A stretch of DNA of 64,000 nt from an uncultured Clostridia bacterium (GTDB lineage Bacteria; Bacillota; Clostridia; UBA1381; UBA9506): NCBI GenBank assembly GCA_944393605.1, contig CALYAO010000081.1, positions 1 to 64,000 of the forward strand. The letters are read 5' to 3'. Positions 8,261 to 19,162 of this stretch are shown in pieces; positions within the stretch are counted from its first letter, which is position 1; every line of letters begins with the position of its first letter. The notes below the pieces were generated by a model, which worked only from the letters and a program-made list of their open reading frames with translations, was not told where the DNA came from and did no database searches. The position numbers were made by a program, and so were the translations under genes.

Positions 8261-9649
8261 CTATTTGCCGCTTGCTACGGCATCGTCCATATACCGATCG
8301 ATAAACTCGTCTTTGATGCGCTTGAGCTCGCTGCGGGGCAGAATGGATAGCAGCCGCCATCCGATGGACAGCGTCTCCTCGATGGAACGGTCCGTCTCAT
8401 AGCCCTGGGACACATACACCTTTTCAAACTCATCCGCGAACCTCGCATACAGCCGGTCCACCTCGGACAGCGCGGATTCGCCCAGGATGACCATGAGCTC
8501 CTTGGCCTCCTTGCCGCGCGCATACGCAGCAAAGAGCTGATTCATGGTGTTGGCATGGTCCTCTCGGGTCTTTCCCTTGCCGATGCCCTTGTCCTTCAGG
8601 CGGGACAGAGAGGGCAGCACGTCGATGGGGGGCTCGATGCCCTTGCGGTACAGCTCGCGGGAGAGGATAATCTGCCCCTCGGTGATATACCCCGTGAGGT
8701 CAGGGATTGGGTGCGTCTTATCATCTTCGGGCATGGTCAGGATGGGAATCATGGTGATGGAACCGGATGACCCCTTCTTGCGGCCCGCACGCTCGTACAT
8801 GGAGGCCAGGTCGGTGTACAGATACCCCGGATACCCGCGGCGCCCCGGCACCTCCTTGCGCGCCGCCGAGACCTCCCGGAGGGCCTCCGCGTAGTTTGTG
8901 ATGTCCGTGATGATGACAAGCACGTGCATATTCTCATGGAATGCCAGATATTCCGCGGCGGTGAGCGCCATGCGCGGCGTCGAAATGCGCTCAATGGCGG
9001 GGTCATTCGCGAGGTTCATGAACATGACCGCGCGGTCAATGGCGCCCGTTTTCTGAAAGTCGGAGATGAAGTAATCCGCTTCCTCGAAGGTGATGCCCAA
9101 CGCGGCAAACACCACTGCAAAGCCCTCCTCCGTCCCCAGCACCTTGGCCTGCCGCGCAATCTGCGCCGCCAGGTTCGCATGGGGCAGGCCCGAGCCCGAA
9201 AAGATGGGCAGCTTTTGCCCGCGCACCAGGGTGTTGAGGCCGTCGATGGCGGAGATGCCTGTCTGAATGAACTCCGATGGATAGTTGCGGGCCGCCGGAT
9301 TCATGGGCTCGCCATTGATGTCAATGCGCGCGTCGGGGATGATGGCGGGGCCGCCGTCAATGGGGTTGCCCATGCCGTCAAACACGCGCCCCAGCATATC
9401 GGCCGAGACGCCCAGCTCCAGCCCATGCCCCAAAAAGCGCACCTTGCTCTGTGCGAGGTTGATGCCTGCAGCGTTCTCAAACAGCTGCACCACAGCCTTG
9501 TCGTTCTCCACTTCCAGCACGCGGCACCGGCGCACCTCGCCGTTTGCCAGCTCGATTTCTCCCAGCTCATTGTAGGTCGCGCCTTCTACCTGATCCACAA
9601 TCATCAGCGGGCCCGCGACCTCCCGGATGGTCCGGTACTCCTTGGGCAT
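8261..9649 (-). CDS. ntpB: V-type ATP synthase subunit B
   Basis: This 462-residue protein is the regulatory (non-catalytic) B subunit of the A3B3 head. The beta-barrel start ([20 protein letters not shown]), the family sequence [17 protein letters not shown] in place of a canonical P-loop, and SMYERAGR are all present. Length is normal. Its ATG directly follows the TAA of ntpA (9650-9652), and its ribosome site GGGAGGTGATG lies inside the end of ntpA, consistent with coupled translation. Confidence 0.97.
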   Translation of the reverse strand: MPKEYRTIREVAGPLMIVDQVEGATYNELGEIELANGEVRRCRVLEVENDKAVVQLFENAAGINLAQSKVRFLGHGLELGVSADMLGRVFDGMGNPIDGGPAIIPDARIDINGEPMNPAARNYPSEFIQTGISAIDGLNTLVRGQKLPIFSGSGLPHANLAAQIARQAKVLGTEEGFAVVFAALGITFEEADYFISDFQKTGAIDRAVMFMNLANDPAIERISTPRMALTAAEYLAFHENMHVLVIITDITNYAEALREVSAARKEVPGRRGYPGYLYTDLASMYERAGRKKGSSGSITMIPILTMPEDDKTHPIPDLTGYITEGQIILSRELYRKGIEPPIDVLPSLSRLKDKGIGKGKTREDHANTMNQLFAAYARGKEAKELMVILGESALSEVDRLYARFADEFEKVYVSQGYETDRSIEETLSIGWRLLSILPRSELKRIKDEFIDRYMDDAVASGK

Positions 9650-11413
9650 TTACATCACCTCCCTGTCGGACAGCGCATCCAGCTGCTCCGCAATCTCCCG
9701 CTGAATCGCCGCAAAGGTCTCTTCCACCTGGTCTTCGGGCACGAACTTGGCGCGCCCGATACGTTCCCGGACGGGGACGCTGATCACCGCCTCAATGTCC
9801 GCGCCGTTTGCGAGCGCCGCTGCCGCCTTGTCTTGATACGCCAAAATCAATTCCATCATCCGGCGCATCTTGCCGTGGGAAGCATAGGTGTCCACGTCGT
9901 CCATCGCGTCCTGCTGCAAAAAGTCCTCCCGGACGCTCCGCGCCACCTCCAGGCGGAGACGGTCCTCTTTGGAGAGTGCGTCAATGCCAACCAGCTTCAC
10001 GATCTCGTCCAGCTCGGCCTCCTGCTGCAGAATGGCCATGAACTCCGCGCGCATCGCGGGCCAGTTTCTGGACACGTTGGCCTCATACCAGCCCATAAGC
10101 TTATCCACATAGAGGGAGTAGCTGTTCAGCCAGTTGATAGCGGGGAAATGCCGCCGATATGCGAGTCCAGAGTCCAGCCCCCAGAACACCTTGACAATCC
10201 GAAGCGTCGCCTGGGACACGGGCTCGGAGATGTCGCCGCCCGGCGGGGACACCGCACCGATGGCCGACACCGCGCCGATGCGCTCCTCGCTCCCCAGACA
10301 GCGCACCCGCCCAGCGCGCTCGTAGAACTGCGCCAGCCGGGAGCCCAGATAGGCCGGATATCCTTCCTCACCGGGCATCTCTTCCAGGCGCCCCGACATC
10401 TCCCGGAGCGCCTCCGCCCACCGGGACGTGGAGTCCGCCATGAGCGCCACCGAGTACCCCATATCCCGGAAGTATTCCGCGATGGTGATACCCGTGTAGA
10501 TGCACGCCTCCCGCGCCGCAACCGGCATGTCGGAGGTGTAGGCGATGAGTACGGTGCGCTTCATGAGGGATTTGCCAGTCTTGGGGTCGCGGATCTCGGG
10601 GAATTCGTTCAACACGTCCGTCATCTCGTTGCCCCGTTCCCCGCATCCGATATACACCACGATATCCGCCGATGCCCATTTTGCCAGCTGGTGCTGCGTG
10701 ACGGTCTTGCCGCTCCCGAAGGGGCCCGGAATGGCCGCAACGCCGCCCATCGCGATGGGGAACATAGCATCGATGGTGCGCTGGCCCGTGATGAGCGGCT
10801 CATTCAGCGGAAGCTTCTCTTTGTAAGGCCGCCCGCGCCGCACAGGCCATTTGTTGAGCATGCACACGGGCGTCTCGGTCCCGTCCGCGCTCCGGATCAC
10901 ACACACCGGTTCCGTGATGGTGTAGCTGCCCGCCGTGATGGACGCCACCGTCCCCGACACGCCGACGGGCACCAGGATACGGTGTTCCACCACCTCAGTT
11001 TCCTGCACGGTTCCCAGGATATCCCCCGACGCCACGCTGTCTCCCACCGATTTTTTCGGCACAAAGTCCCACTTCTTCTCCCGGTCCAGCGCCGGGATAT
11101 CCGTCCCGCGCTTGATGTTGGGCCCCGTCTGTTCCATCATCTTCTCCAGCGGGCGCTGAATGCCGTCATAGATCTGTTCGATCATGCCCGGCCCCAGCTC
11201 CACCGACAGCGGCGCACCCGTGGACACCACCGGGGCGCCCGGGCCCAGGCCCGCCGTCTCCTCATATACCTGGATGGAGGCCAGGTCTTCATGCATCTCG
11301 ATGATCTCTCCGATGAGCCGCTCGTCCCCAACGCGCACCACGTCACACATGTTCGCGTCCCGCATGCCTTCTGCGATGACCAGCGGCCCCGAAACCTTTA
11401 CCACGCTACTCAA
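9650..11413 (-). CDS. ntpA: V-type ATP synthase catalytic subunit A
   Basis: The catalytic A subunit hydrolyses or makes ATP in the peripheral V1 head. It carries the P-loop [17 protein letters not shown], the non-homologous insert after the barrel and the conserved [27 protein letters not shown] region (each quoted only in part). The most likely start is TTG at 11411-11413 ([15 protein letters not shown]) behind GGGGTGG, giving 587 residues, the usual family length. A start at 11467 would overlap ntpF by 20 bases and adds non-family sequence. It lies between ntpF and ntpB. Confidence 0.95.
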   Translation of the reverse strand: MSSVVKVSGPLVIAEGMRDANMCDVVRVGDERLIGEIIEMHEDLASIQVYEETAGLGPGAPVVSTGAPLSVELGPGMIEQIYDGIQRPLEKMMEQTGPNIKRGTDIPALDREKKWDFVPKKSVGDSVASGDILGTVQETEVVEHRILVPVGVSGTVASITAGSYTITEPVCVIRSADGTETPVCMLNKWPVRRGRPYKEKLPLNEPLITGQRTIDAMFPIAMGGVAAIPGPFGSGKTVTQHQLAKWASADIVVYIGCGERGNEMTDVLNEFPEIRDPKTGKSLMKRTVLIAYTSDMPVAAREACIYTGITIAEYFRDMGYSVALMADSTSRWAEALREMSGRLEEMPGEEGYPAYLGSRLAQFYERAGRVRCLGSEERIGAVSAIGAVSPPGGDISEPVSQATLRIVKVFWGLDSGLAYRRHFPAINWLNSYSLYVDKLMGWYEANVSRNWPAMRAEFMAILQQEAELDEIVKLVGIDALSKEDRLRLEVARSVREDFLQQDAMDDVDTYASHGKMRRMMELILAYQDKAAAALANGADIEAVISVPVRERIGRAKFVPEDQVEETFAAIQREIAEQLDALSDREVM

Positions 11414-11447
11414 ACTACCACCCCGTTCATTGGCTGTATTTGTTTCG

Positions 11448-11756
11448 TCATATGATATCCGACCCAACGGCCCGCTCCACTCTGCTTTTCACGTTTGCCA
11501 TCCCGATCCCCAGCGTCCCGCTGTTGTCGGGGATGGGGATGATGGCCGGCGTCAGCCTGTCGTCATACTGTGCGATGGCGTCAGAGATGTCCGCCGCCAG
11601 GCGTTCGGTGATGAACACGACGGCATACTCCTCCGCTGCGAGCCGCCCAAGCGCCGCCCGCGCACCTTCCGCATCCGCCGGAAACACCACATCCGCGCCC
11701 AGCGCCGAAAACCCCATGACACTGTCCTTGTCTCCCAAAACCGCTATCTTATACAT
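11448..11756 (-). CDS. ntpF: V-type ATP synthase subunit F
   Basis: The small F subunit (102 residues, [20 protein letters not shown]) binds subunit D in the central stalk. It has the short Rossmann-like fold of the family, with the typical [10 protein letters not shown] stretch. The ATG at 11754-11756 lies inside the last codons of ntpC and follows GTGAGG, so translation is probably coupled. An ATG three codons earlier is less well placed. Confidence 0.93.
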   Translation of the reverse strand: MYKIAVLGDKDSVMGFSALGADVVFPADAEGARAALGRLAAEEYAVVFITERLAADISDAIAQYDDRLTPAIIPIPDNSGTLGIGMANVKSRVERAVGSDII

Positions 11757-12702
11757 AGACCTCACGCAGCCTTTCCTTGATCACGTCCGCGGGGATGTCG
11801 TTGCGCTTTCCCGTCAGGATGATGCGCACCTGCCGCAGCTCGTTTTCCTTGGCCAGCAGGTATGCCACCAGCGGCTCTATCCCAAATGCCACAAACCGCG
11901 TTTTTCGCATGTAAGAGACGAGAAAATTGTCCACATCCTTCTCGAGCGCCGCAATGGACGTACTGTCAAAGTCCTGATAGGCCGTCCCCGCCAGGATGTC
12001 TGACAAGGCTACATTGGTATCCGCCAGGTACTTTTCGGGCGGGATGGTGCCGCCATCCACCACCGCTCTGCGCAGAAAATCGTATCCCTTTCCCATATGC
12101 CGCACCCGCTCAAAGGTACGGATATTTTCCAGGTCCACCATGACCGCAATCAGCTCCCGCACAAACGGGCTTCCGCTCTGCTCCGCCAGCGCCGTCATCT
12201 CCGAAAACGCCGCCCGGTCCAGCACCATATCGGACGCCTGTGGGTCCCCCGTCTTGTCAAAGGCCGCAACCGCCTCTTGGACCGCCGCCTCCATAATCGC
12301 GGGCATGTCCGAAAAGCGCCGCTCCGCCACCGCGCGCCGCATACGTTCAGGAGGAAAACGGCCCATGTCCTTTAGCAGATCATCGTGGTTTTCTCCCAGA
12401 TATTCCGCCTTTAGGAGCACCTTTAGGTTATGGTAATCGCTGCGCACCAGAAAGATGTCAAACGTCTCCTGCACGGGAGAGATCTCCCGCAAAAAGGCAT
12501 ACAACGCCGCCTGCTCCTGCGCCAACATATGCTCATAGCCCGCTTCTGCGCTGGGATAGCCCGCCTCCCGGAGCAGCTTTAAACACTCCGCAAAGGAGGA
12601 CGCCTCCGCGAGCCGCTGCAGCCGCGCGCGGTCTAGGAGCGCATTCTCCCGGGCACGCACCTTGGCCACTGCATAGGTATAATCCGTGTCCTTGCTCCGC
12701 AT
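11749..12702 (-). CDS. ntpC: V-type ATP synthase subunit C
   Basis: The C (d-like) subunit of 317 residues sits as a funnel between the membrane c-ring and the D/F stalk. The N-terminal MRSKDTDYTYAVAKVRAREN and the C-terminal ENELRQVRIILTGKRNDIP are family signatures. A GGGGAGGG ribosome site precedes the ATG. It overlaps the ntpF start by a few bases and starts 20 bases after ntpE. Confidence 0.94.
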   Translation of the reverse strand: MRSKDTDYTYAVAKVRARENALLDRARLQRLAEASSFAECLKLLREAGYPSAEAGYEHMLAQEQAALYAFLREISPVQETFDIFLVRSDYHNLKVLLKAEYLGENHDDLLKDMGRFPPERMRRAVAERRFSDMPAIMEAAVQEAVAAFDKTGDPQASDMVLDRAAFSEMTALAEQSGSPFVRELIAVMVDLENIRTFERVRHMGKGYDFLRRAVVDGGTIPPEKYLADTNVALSDILAGTAYQDFDSTSIAALEKDVDNFLVSYMRKTRFVAFGIEPLVAYLLAKENELRQVRIILTGKRNDIPADVIKERLREVYV

Positions 12703-12722
12703 GTGTCATCCCTCCCCGTGCA

Positions 12723-13334
12723 TCAGCCGTTTCCAAACAGGATGACCGACAGCTCTTGTTCTAACCCCTCGCGTTTCTGCGCGAGCAGGGCATCTAGCGT
12801 ACAGTTGATTTCCACATCTCCCCGCCGCAGAACAAACCCGGCATCGGCCTCCAAATCCTCTTCCGCCAGCTGCAGCGCAGGTTTTGCCAGGCCATCTCGC
12901 TTGAGCTTTTCGTTGGCGCGATTGATAAACCGCTTGCCGTCCAGCCGCGCTTTGTCCTTGGCAGAAAGCAGGACCTCCTCGGTCCCGTCCTCACTGTAGG
13001 TCACAATCAGACCCACCAAAAACTCCTCATACTCCGACACGGGCAGGGCAAGAATGTGCTCCCGTGCACCTGCAAACGCCTCACCCAGCAGCGCCTGTTT
13101 GGCGGCCAGCAGCACCTTCTTTTCTTCCATATGCGCCGCCATGATCCGCCGCTCCCGTGCACGAGCGGCATCCTCCCGCGCACGGGCAAGACGGCGCTCC
13201 CGCGCGGCGAACGCATCGGATGCCGCCGCCGCACGAATGCCATCCGCTTCCCGTTCGGCCTGGCTATAGATGTCCTCACACTTTGCTTTTGCGTCGGACA
13301 AAATCCTGTCCGTAATGCTCTTTACGCCAGCCAT
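12723..13334 (-). CDS. ntpE: V-type ATP synthase subunit E
   Basis: This 203-residue peripheral-stalk protein has a long charged helical N-terminal half (AGVKSITDRILSDAKAKC onward, rich in A, E and R) and a globular C-terminal domain, as in NtpE/AtpE stators. With subunit G/H it links the head to subunit I. The ATG at 13332-13334 follows AAGGAGGCGGCCCA; the upstream in-frame ATG at 13373 lies inside ntpK and is less likely. Confidence 0.9.
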   Translation of the reverse strand: MAGVKSITDRILSDAKAKCEDIYSQAEREADGIRAAAASDAFAARERRLARAREDAARARERRIMAAHMEEKKVLLAAKQALLGEAFAGAREHILALPVSEYEEFLVGLIVTYSEDGTEEVLLSAKDKARLDGKRFINRANEKLKRDGLAKPALQLAEEDLEADAGFVLRRGDVEINCTLDALLAQKREGLEQELSVILFGNG

Positions 13335-13359
13335 TGGGCCGCCTCCTTCCGTGTTTCTC

Positions 13360-13863
<504 letters not shown>

Positions 13864-13890
13864 CTACTATTATTTTGATGACTATCTGCT

Positions 13891-15804
13891 CTACTTTACA
13901 TCCACATATTTGGCCTTGCGCCGGAAAGGACGGAACGGCTGCCCGCCGCCTTCATAGAACTTGCCGAAGAATTCCACATACTGCAGACGGCTTGCATGCA
14001 CATATGCGCCCAGGGTATTGATGGCGAGATTAAAGGTATGTCCAATCGCAAACCCAATGGCAACCAGCGGAAATACCCAGATATTTCCACTTCCCAGCCG
14101 GCACATGGTGTTGATAACATTTGCGATCACGCCCGTCGCCAGTCCCAGCGCCAAAAGCCGAGAATAGGACAGGACGTCGGACAGATACCCCGTGATGTCA
14201 TATAGGCTTGCGACGCCCGAAAACAGCTTTTTGAAAATATTTTTTTCATGCCGCCCCTGTGTCAGGATGAGGCCGACCGCCCCGGCACCCGCCACAATGG
14301 CCCCCAGCCGAAGATCCACCAAAAGCAGCACAATCCCGATGAGCACCGCATACCAAAAGCCGATGTCAAACACCGCATCCAGCCATTTCCCCTTGCGGAT
14401 GAGCAGATACGCATGCATCCCCATGCCCGCAAACAGATGCAGGGCGCCAAACGCGAAGGACCAGATCAAAAGCGTCATGGGGTCCTCCACCGGATTGAAC
14501 CACACGGGCGAAAGCCCCGTGATATCCCCGAACCAACCGCCAAACAACACACCCCACACGGTGGTGGAGATGCCGCAAAAGCACAACAGCCGCATCAGCT
14601 TTCCCATGATGCCCTCGGGCTGATAGCGCCACACCACAAAACCCGTCAGCAGCGTCAGCACAATGCCATAGCCTGCATCGGACAACATGAGCCCAAAGAA
14701 GATGAAATAGAAAACCGACATGACCGGATTGGGGTCTGCTTCCCATGCCCGCGGCAGACTATAGAGCTCCGTGACCAGCTCGAAGGGCTGCACCAACTTG
14801 TTGTTTTGCAGCAAAATGGGGGTATCCTCATCCGCCGCCGGCGATGTGACCTCCACGAGGATACTGGAAAATTCTTCCTCCAGCACATCCCGCACATGTC
14901 CGCCATGCGCCGCGGGCACCCAGCCTTTGGCCAAAAAAACCGTCCTAGTATCCACCATGCGGGCCACCGCATCGGTTTTGTCCCGCTGTTCACTCAAATA
15001 GTCAAAATAGATTTCCAGAAATTCCCTTTTATTCAGATATCCCTGGATGGTCAGCTCCACCTCGGCAAACCGCGCATCCAGCGCAGCCTTTTCTTTCTCC
15101 AGCCGCATTAGGTTTTCCGCCGCCGTCCCCGTGAGCGCGGGAAAGCGCACCTCCGAAAACGCCTTGGCCTCCAGGAGCTCCACGACCTCCCGCCGGGTAT
15201 CCACATGGTACATCGCACCCACGTAGCGGTTCCATTCATCCGCGCCGATTTCCCAAAAATATGCACCCGCTTGCTCCATCTCGGCCGCAAAGCCCGTCAT
15301 GTCCAGTTCAGCCGGGATGGTGCCATAGGTGACGCGGAGATACCGCGTCCGCTCCAGCTCCAGCGGGATATCCAGGCCAGCAAAATGGGAGAGCTGCTCC
15401 GCCTGACGGTCTATGTGATTTTTGTCCGCTGTGATCACATCCAACTCTTCTGCAAGAGCACCCACTTCATCCGCCAATGCCAAAATGTCCGCCCGGCTTT
15501 GCGCAATCTCACGGTACCTTGTCCGCGAGATGGGCCGCCGCTTGGCAAACAGCGGCTTTTTTTCGTGGTCATACACCGCCAGCGTGTCCAGCGCATGCCT
15601 GATTCGATACAGCTCGGCATCTAGCGCACCTCGCTCCTCGCCCGGCTGCGCCTTTGCCACCAGCGCCTGGTATTCACCCGACACCTCCTCGGGCGCGAAG
15701 TCATCCACCTGCACCACACCCAGATCCAGCAGGCGCTCCACGATGCGCATTCGCTCTTCCACCAGACCGGCCAAAAAGATCCGGTCCATCTTCACAATTG
15801 CCAC
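13891..15804 (-). CDS. ntpI: V-type ATP synthase subunit I (membrane stator, a-like)
   Basis: The 637-residue subunit has a soluble N-terminal half with long helices (residues 1-330) and about seven or eight membrane helices in the C-terminal half (from about VMSVFYFIFFGLMLSDAGYG). It forms the ion half-channels beside the K ring. The start is GTG (15802-15804) behind GGGGGTGAG. It is preceded by the small H/G subunit gene and followed by ntpK. Confidence 0.94.
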   Translation of the reverse strand: MAIVKMDRIFLAGLVEERMRIVERLLDLGVVQVDDFAPEEVSGEYQALVAKAQPGEERGALDAELYRIRHALDTLAVYDHEKKPLFAKRRPISRTRYREIAQSRADILALADEVGALAEELDVITADKNHIDRQAEQLSHFAGLDIPLELERTRYLRVTYGTIPAELDMTGFAAEMEQAGAYFWEIGADEWNRYVGAMYHVDTRREVVELLEAKAFSEVRFPALTGTAAENLMRLEKEKAALDARFAEVELTIQGYLNKREFLEIYFDYLSEQRDKTDAVARMVDTRTVFLAKGWVPAAHGGHVRDVLEEEFSSILVEVTSPAADEDTPILLQNNKLVQPFELVTELYSLPRAWEADPNPVMSVFYFIFFGLMLSDAGYGIVLTLLTGFVVWRYQPEGIMGKLMRLLCFCGISTTVWGVLFGGWFGDITGLSPVWFNPVEDPMTLLIWSFAFGALHLFAGMGMHAYLLIRKGKWLDAVFDIGFWYAVLIGIVLLLVDLRLGAIVAGAGAVGLILTQGRHEKNIFKKLFSGVASLYDITGYLSDVLSYSRLLALGLATGVIANVINTMCRLGSGNIWVFPLVAIGFAIGHTFNLAINTLGAYVHASRLQYVEFFGKFYEGGGQPFRPFRRKAKYVDVK

Positions 15805-15836
15805 CGCATCTCACCCCCAATCCAACACCATTTATC

Positions 15837-16151
15837 CTATTCCTCCGACAGCCGGAGGCAAATGAGCTTCACCGCCTTTGGCAGCGCGGCATGCGCGCGC
15901 TCCCGCAGCGCGCCGGCCTGGCGCTTTGCCTCCTGGAGGATGCGCTCTACCTCCTGATCCGCACTTGCGACGCCCTGTTCCACCAGCGCCTTTGCCTCTC
16001 GCTCCATCGCTTCTTCCTGCGCATCGCTGACCTGGTAGGACGCCTGAGATGCATCTTTTAACATCTGCCGCGCCTGTTGGGTCGCCTCCCGCACCATGTC
16101 TTCTGCCTGCGCTTCCGCCTCCCGCACCGCTTGCACCAATTCCATGGACAT
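15837..16151 (-). CDS. V-type ATP synthase subunit H/G (peripheral stalk)
   Basis: A 104-residue, almost wholly helical, charged protein (MSMELVQAVREAEAQAEDMV onward) fits the G/H stalk subunit that pairs with subunit E in a coiled coil. Assignment rests on size, heptad-like composition and position as first ATPase gene, because sequence conservation in this family is low. Start follows AGGAGGCGGTTGGC; an ATG two codons later is possible. The gap to mnaA is 33 bases with no terminator. Confidence 0.8.
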   Translation of the reverse strand: MSMELVQAVREAEAQAEDMVREATQQARQMLKDASQASYQVSDAQEEAMEREAKALVEQGVASADQEVERILQEAKRQAGALRERAHAALPKAVKLICLRLSEE

Positions 16152-16184
16152 GCCAACCGCCTCCTGTCCGTTTGCTTTTATGGT

Positions 16185-17339
16185 TTAGTATACCCCAAAA
16201 TCATCGGGTTTATTTCCAGTTTTTCCAAAAGCATACCGAATGGCTGCCACCGTACGCCGGGATGCCTCCCCGTCGCCATAGGGATTGACCGCATGGGACA
16301 TGGCCTCATACGCGGCCTTGTCGGTCAGCAATTCATTTGCCAGGCGCAGGATGTTGTCATATTCCACCCCCGCCATCTTGACCGTCCCACATGCGACCGC
16401 CTCGGGCCGCTCGGTTTCGCACCGCAGCACCAGCACAGGCTTCCCCAAAGACGGCGCCTCCTCCTGGAGGCCGCCCGAATCGGTCATCACGAGGTAACAC
16501 CGCGCCATCAAGTTGTGCAGTTCCTCCACATCCAGCGGGTCAATGAGGTGCACCCGCGGCTCTTTCCCCAGGATGCCAAACACCGTTTCCCGCACAGCGG
16601 GATTGAGGTGCACCGGATACACCAGCTCCACATCCGCATGGGCCCGCACGATATCCCGCAGCGCTGTACAGATCTGCTCAAGCGGCCTGCCCAGGTTTTC
16701 CCGGCGGTGCGCCGTCACCACGACCACCCGCTTGCCCGCAAAATCCAGCGCCCGCAAAACAGGATCACGAAAGGCATAATCCGTCTCCACCGTGGTCTTT
16801 AGCGCATCAATCACCGTATTGCCCGTCACAAAGATCTTCTCCCCGTCCACCTTTTCGGCCAGCAGGTTCTGACGATTTCGCTCAGTGGGCGCAAAATATA
16901 GGTCTGCCAGCGCCGTTGTGAGCTTACGGTTCATCTCCTCGGGATAGGGGGAGTATTTATCATACGTCCGCAGACCCGCTTCCACGTGCCCCACTTTGAT
17001 TTTCGCATAAAATGCCGCCAGCGCACCCGCAAAGGTGGTGGTGGTATCCCCATGCACCAGCACGAGGTCGGGCTTCGACTGCACCAGCACCGCCTCCAGC
17101 CCCAGCATCGCCCGGCTCGTAATACCCGACAGCGTCTGCCGCGACTGCATGATATTGAGATCGTAATCGGGCGTGATATCAAACCGGGATAACACCTGGT
17201 CCAGCATCTCCCGGTGCTGCGCGGTCACGCATACCAGTGAGCAGATGTCTTCCGCGCGCTCCAGTTCCTTTACCAGCGGCGCCATCTTAATGGCCTCAGG
17301 CCGCGTTCCAAACACCGACAATACCTTGATCTTGTCCAT
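16185..17339 (-). CDS. mnaA: UDP-N-acetylglucosamine 2-epimerase (non-hydrolysing)
   Basis: This 384-residue enzyme interconverts UDP-GlcNAc and UDP-ManNAc in the cytoplasm, feeding teichoic-acid-type or capsular polymers. Family motifs are GTRPEAIKMAPLVKELE at the N-terminus, HGDTTTTFAG, HVEAGLRTYDKYSPYPEEMNR and VMTDSGGLQEEAPSLGKPVL. Length is normal. The ATG follows GGAGGAGACAGA. It stands between tagO and the V-ATPase genes on one strand, so it probably shares their transcript. The partial hairpin at 17370-17405 lies just upstream. Confidence 0.95.
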   Translation of the reverse strand: MDKIKVLSVFGTRPEAIKMAPLVKELERAEDICSLVCVTAQHREMLDQVLSRFDITPDYDLNIMQSRQTLSGITSRAMLGLEAVLVQSKPDLVLVHGDTTTTFAGALAAFYAKIKVGHVEAGLRTYDKYSPYPEEMNRKLTTALADLYFAPTERNRQNLLAEKVDGEKIFVTGNTVIDALKTTVETDYAFRDPVLRALDFAGKRVVVVTAHRRENLGRPLEQICTALRDIVRAHADVELVYPVHLNPAVRETVFGILGKEPRVHLIDPLDVEELHNLMARCYLVMTDSGGLQEEAPSLGKPVLVLRCETERPEAVACGTVKMAGVEYDNILRLANELLTDKAAYEAMSHAVNPYGDGEASRRTVAAIRYAFGKTGNKPDDFGVY

Positions 17340-17369
17340 TCTGTCTCCTCCGATTGATTGGATAATGAA

Positions 17370-17405
17370 AAGCAGGGCAATATACCGAAATATATTCCCC
17401 TGCTT
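17370..17405 (-). terminator. Hairpin between tagO and mnaA, possible attenuating or processing stem
   Basis: A near-perfect 15-bp stem (17370-17384 with 17391-17405, one mismatch) is followed on the minus strand by only TTTTC. The short T-run suggests partial termination or mRNA processing rather than a full stop, since no new promoter is visible before mnaA. Confidence 0.5.
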
Positions 17406-17408
17406 GTT

Positions 17409-18545
17409 TTACCTCTTTTCGATTTTTTCGGGCGCCTTCGTATGCGCCGCGTCATTGGCGTCAGGCGCATGCTCCGCGCCCTCTTCGGGCTCATCGCCCT
17501 TGTTATTCACGAAATTGAGCCCCACAATGAGGCACACCACCACCGCGATGATGAGCACCAGCGCTTTTGCCAGTCCCGAAAACAGCAGCACAATGCCGCT
17601 GATGGCCAGCACGGCGGACAGACCATATAGCAAAACAACGGTGGTTCGGTGAGAAAATCCGGCATCCATGAGCCGATGATGCAGATGCCCGCGGTCAGGC
17701 TGCATGGGGGACTGCCCCTTCGCCAGACGGCGGATGATGGCAAACGCAGTATCAAAGATGGGCAGGCCCAGGATGAGCAGCGGCACCGCAAACGCCACAT
17801 ACATCTTAAAGGGCCCTTGAATGGAGATACAGGCAAGGATAAAGCCCAAAAAGGTCGAGCCTGTGTCCCCCATGAAGATCTTTGCGGGATTGAAATTGTA
17901 GGGCAGAAACCCAAAGCATGCGCCCGCCAGGGCCGCTGTCAGCACCAGAAGCGTCACGCTCGCATTTCCCTCCAAAAGCAGGATGGAAAGCAGCGAGATG
18001 GCGGCAATGGAAGACGTTCCAACCGCGAGGCCATCCAGCCCGTCTATGAGGTTGACCGCGTTGGTCACTCCCACAATCCACAGCACACTCGCCCCAATGG
18101 AGAGCCAATCGGGCAAGGTGATAAGCGCACCATTCAAGGGATTGGTCACCGCATACACGCGGACACCCATCAGCACCGGGATGAGCGCCGCAACAATCTG
18201 AATACAAAACTTCAGCAGCGCGGGCCGAGACTTCATATCGTCCAGCATGCCCAACACCACCACGATCACGCTGCCGCCCAGAATGCCAAACAGGGCCAGG
18301 TTGAGCTCCCCTGTCGCCAGGCGAAACTCCGCAAAACATGCCACGCTCACCAAAAATCCGTAGTAAATCGCAAGGCCGCCCAATCGCGCCTTGGGGGTTT
18401 TATGCATCCGGCGGCTATCCCGCGGAACATCCACCGCGCCAATCTTAAACGCCAGTTTCTTGACCAGCGGCGTCGCCGCAAACGCAAGCACCAGCGCAAC
18501 AATAAACGAAAAAATAATATTGAGCCCTTCGGTTTGACCCGGCAT
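17409..18545 (-). CDS. tagO: Undecaprenyl-phosphate N-acetylglucosaminyl 1-phosphate transferase (TagO/WecA family)
   Basis: The 378-residue membrane enzyme moves GlcNAc-1-P from UDP-GlcNAc to undecaprenyl phosphate, the first step of teichoic acid and related polymers. About ten membrane segments surround the cytoplasmic motifs VDVPRDSRRMHKTPKARLGG, NLIDGLDGLAVG and FMGDTGSTFLG, with HLHHRLMDAGFSHR near the C-terminus. The tail is acidic and polar (residues about 355-378). The ATG at 18543-18545 follows GGAAGGCGG. It is the first gene downstream of the 18610-18638 promoter and heads the mnaA/V-ATPase unit. Confidence 0.93.
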   Translation of the reverse strand: MPGQTEGLNIIFSFIVALVLAFAATPLVKKLAFKIGAVDVPRDSRRMHKTPKARLGGLAIYYGFLVSVACFAEFRLATGELNLALFGILGGSVIVVVLGMLDDMKSRPALLKFCIQIVAALIPVLMGVRVYAVTNPLNGALITLPDWLSIGASVLWIVGVTNAVNLIDGLDGLAVGTSSIAAISLLSILLLEGNASVTLLVLTAALAGACFGFLPYNFNPAKIFMGDTGSTFLGFILACISIQGPFKMYVAFAVPLLILGLPIFDTAFAIIRRLAKGQSPMQPDRGHLHHRLMDAGFSHRTTVVLLYGLSAVLAISGIVLLFSGLAKALVLIIAVVVCLIVGLNFVNNKGDEPEEGAEHAPDANDAAHTKAPEKIEKR

Positions 18546-18609
18546 ACCCCAACCGCCTTCCGTTCTTCTATTCGTAGTAGCCAGCAAAATTCATTCATTT
18601 ACTTTACCC

Positions 18610-18638
18610 ATTATATCGGTTTGGCCCTCCAAAGTCAA
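18610..18638 (-). promoter_or_regulatory. Promoter of the tagO-mnaA-V-ATPase unit
   Basis: Minus-strand TTGACT (18633-18638), 17 bases, TATAAT (18610-18615). No other comparably strong promoter was seen between here and the ATPase genes. Confidence 0.85.
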
Positions 18639-18697
18639 GGGGCGATTACATTTTTTCCCCAGCGCATGCATTTTGTGCCACCCAGTGAGCAAAGCAG

Positions 18698-19162
18698 CTA
18701 CCGTGCGCCCTCCAACTGAAGCAGAAACGCCTTGATGTCCAAACCGCCGGCATACCCCGTGAGGCGCCCGTCTGCACCGATGACGCGATGACAGGGCTGG
18801 ACGATCCAGATGGGGTTGCGGCCGTTGGCGCGCCCCACCGCACGGCAGGCCTTGGGAGATCCCACCTGTGCCGCCAGCTGCCCATAGGTCCGGGTCTCAC
18901 CGTATGGGATGGTACAAAGCGCATCCCATACCGTCCGTTCAAACGCTGTACCACGCGGCGCAAGCGGCAGGTCAAAAACCCGCAGCTGTCCCGCAAAGTA
19001 AGCCGCCAGCTGGTTGCAAGCCTCCCGCAGCAGAGGCGTCCGCTTTTCCACCAGACCGGCCGGCAGCGGGCGCTCCCCCAGGTGCAGTGCAGTGATCGCG
19101 CCGTTTTCTTCCAACACGGTCGCAACCCCAACAGGCGTTTCATATCGCATCAAATAAACCAT
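18698..19162 (-). CDS. ogt: Methylated-DNA--[protein]-cysteine S-methyltransferase
   Basis: The 154-residue suicide repair protein removes alkyl groups from O6-alkylguanine onto its active cysteine. NPIWIVQPCHRVIG holds the acceptor C124 and matches the NPxxxxxPCHRV signature; GETRTYGQLAAQVGSPKACRAVG is the DNA-binding helix and arginine finger. The ATG at 19160-19162 follows AAAGGAAATGGGG. The long upstream open frame to 19405 has no ribosome site. No terminator is obvious before the tagO promoter 60 bases downstream. Confidence 0.93.
   Translation of the reverse strand: MVYLMRYETPVGVATVLEENGAITALHLGERPLPAGLVEKRTPLLREACNQLAAYFAGQLRVFDLPLAPRGTAFERTVWDALCTIPYGETRTYGQLAAQVGSPKACRAVGRANGRNPIWIVQPCHRVIGADGRLTGYAGGLDIKAFLLQLEGAR

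Noticed and set aside
8924-11455. 843-codon plus-strand ORF opposite the V-ATPase A and B genes
   Set aside because: Pure antisense shadow, rich in His and Arg, with no ribosome site; both strands cannot encode these conserved subunits.
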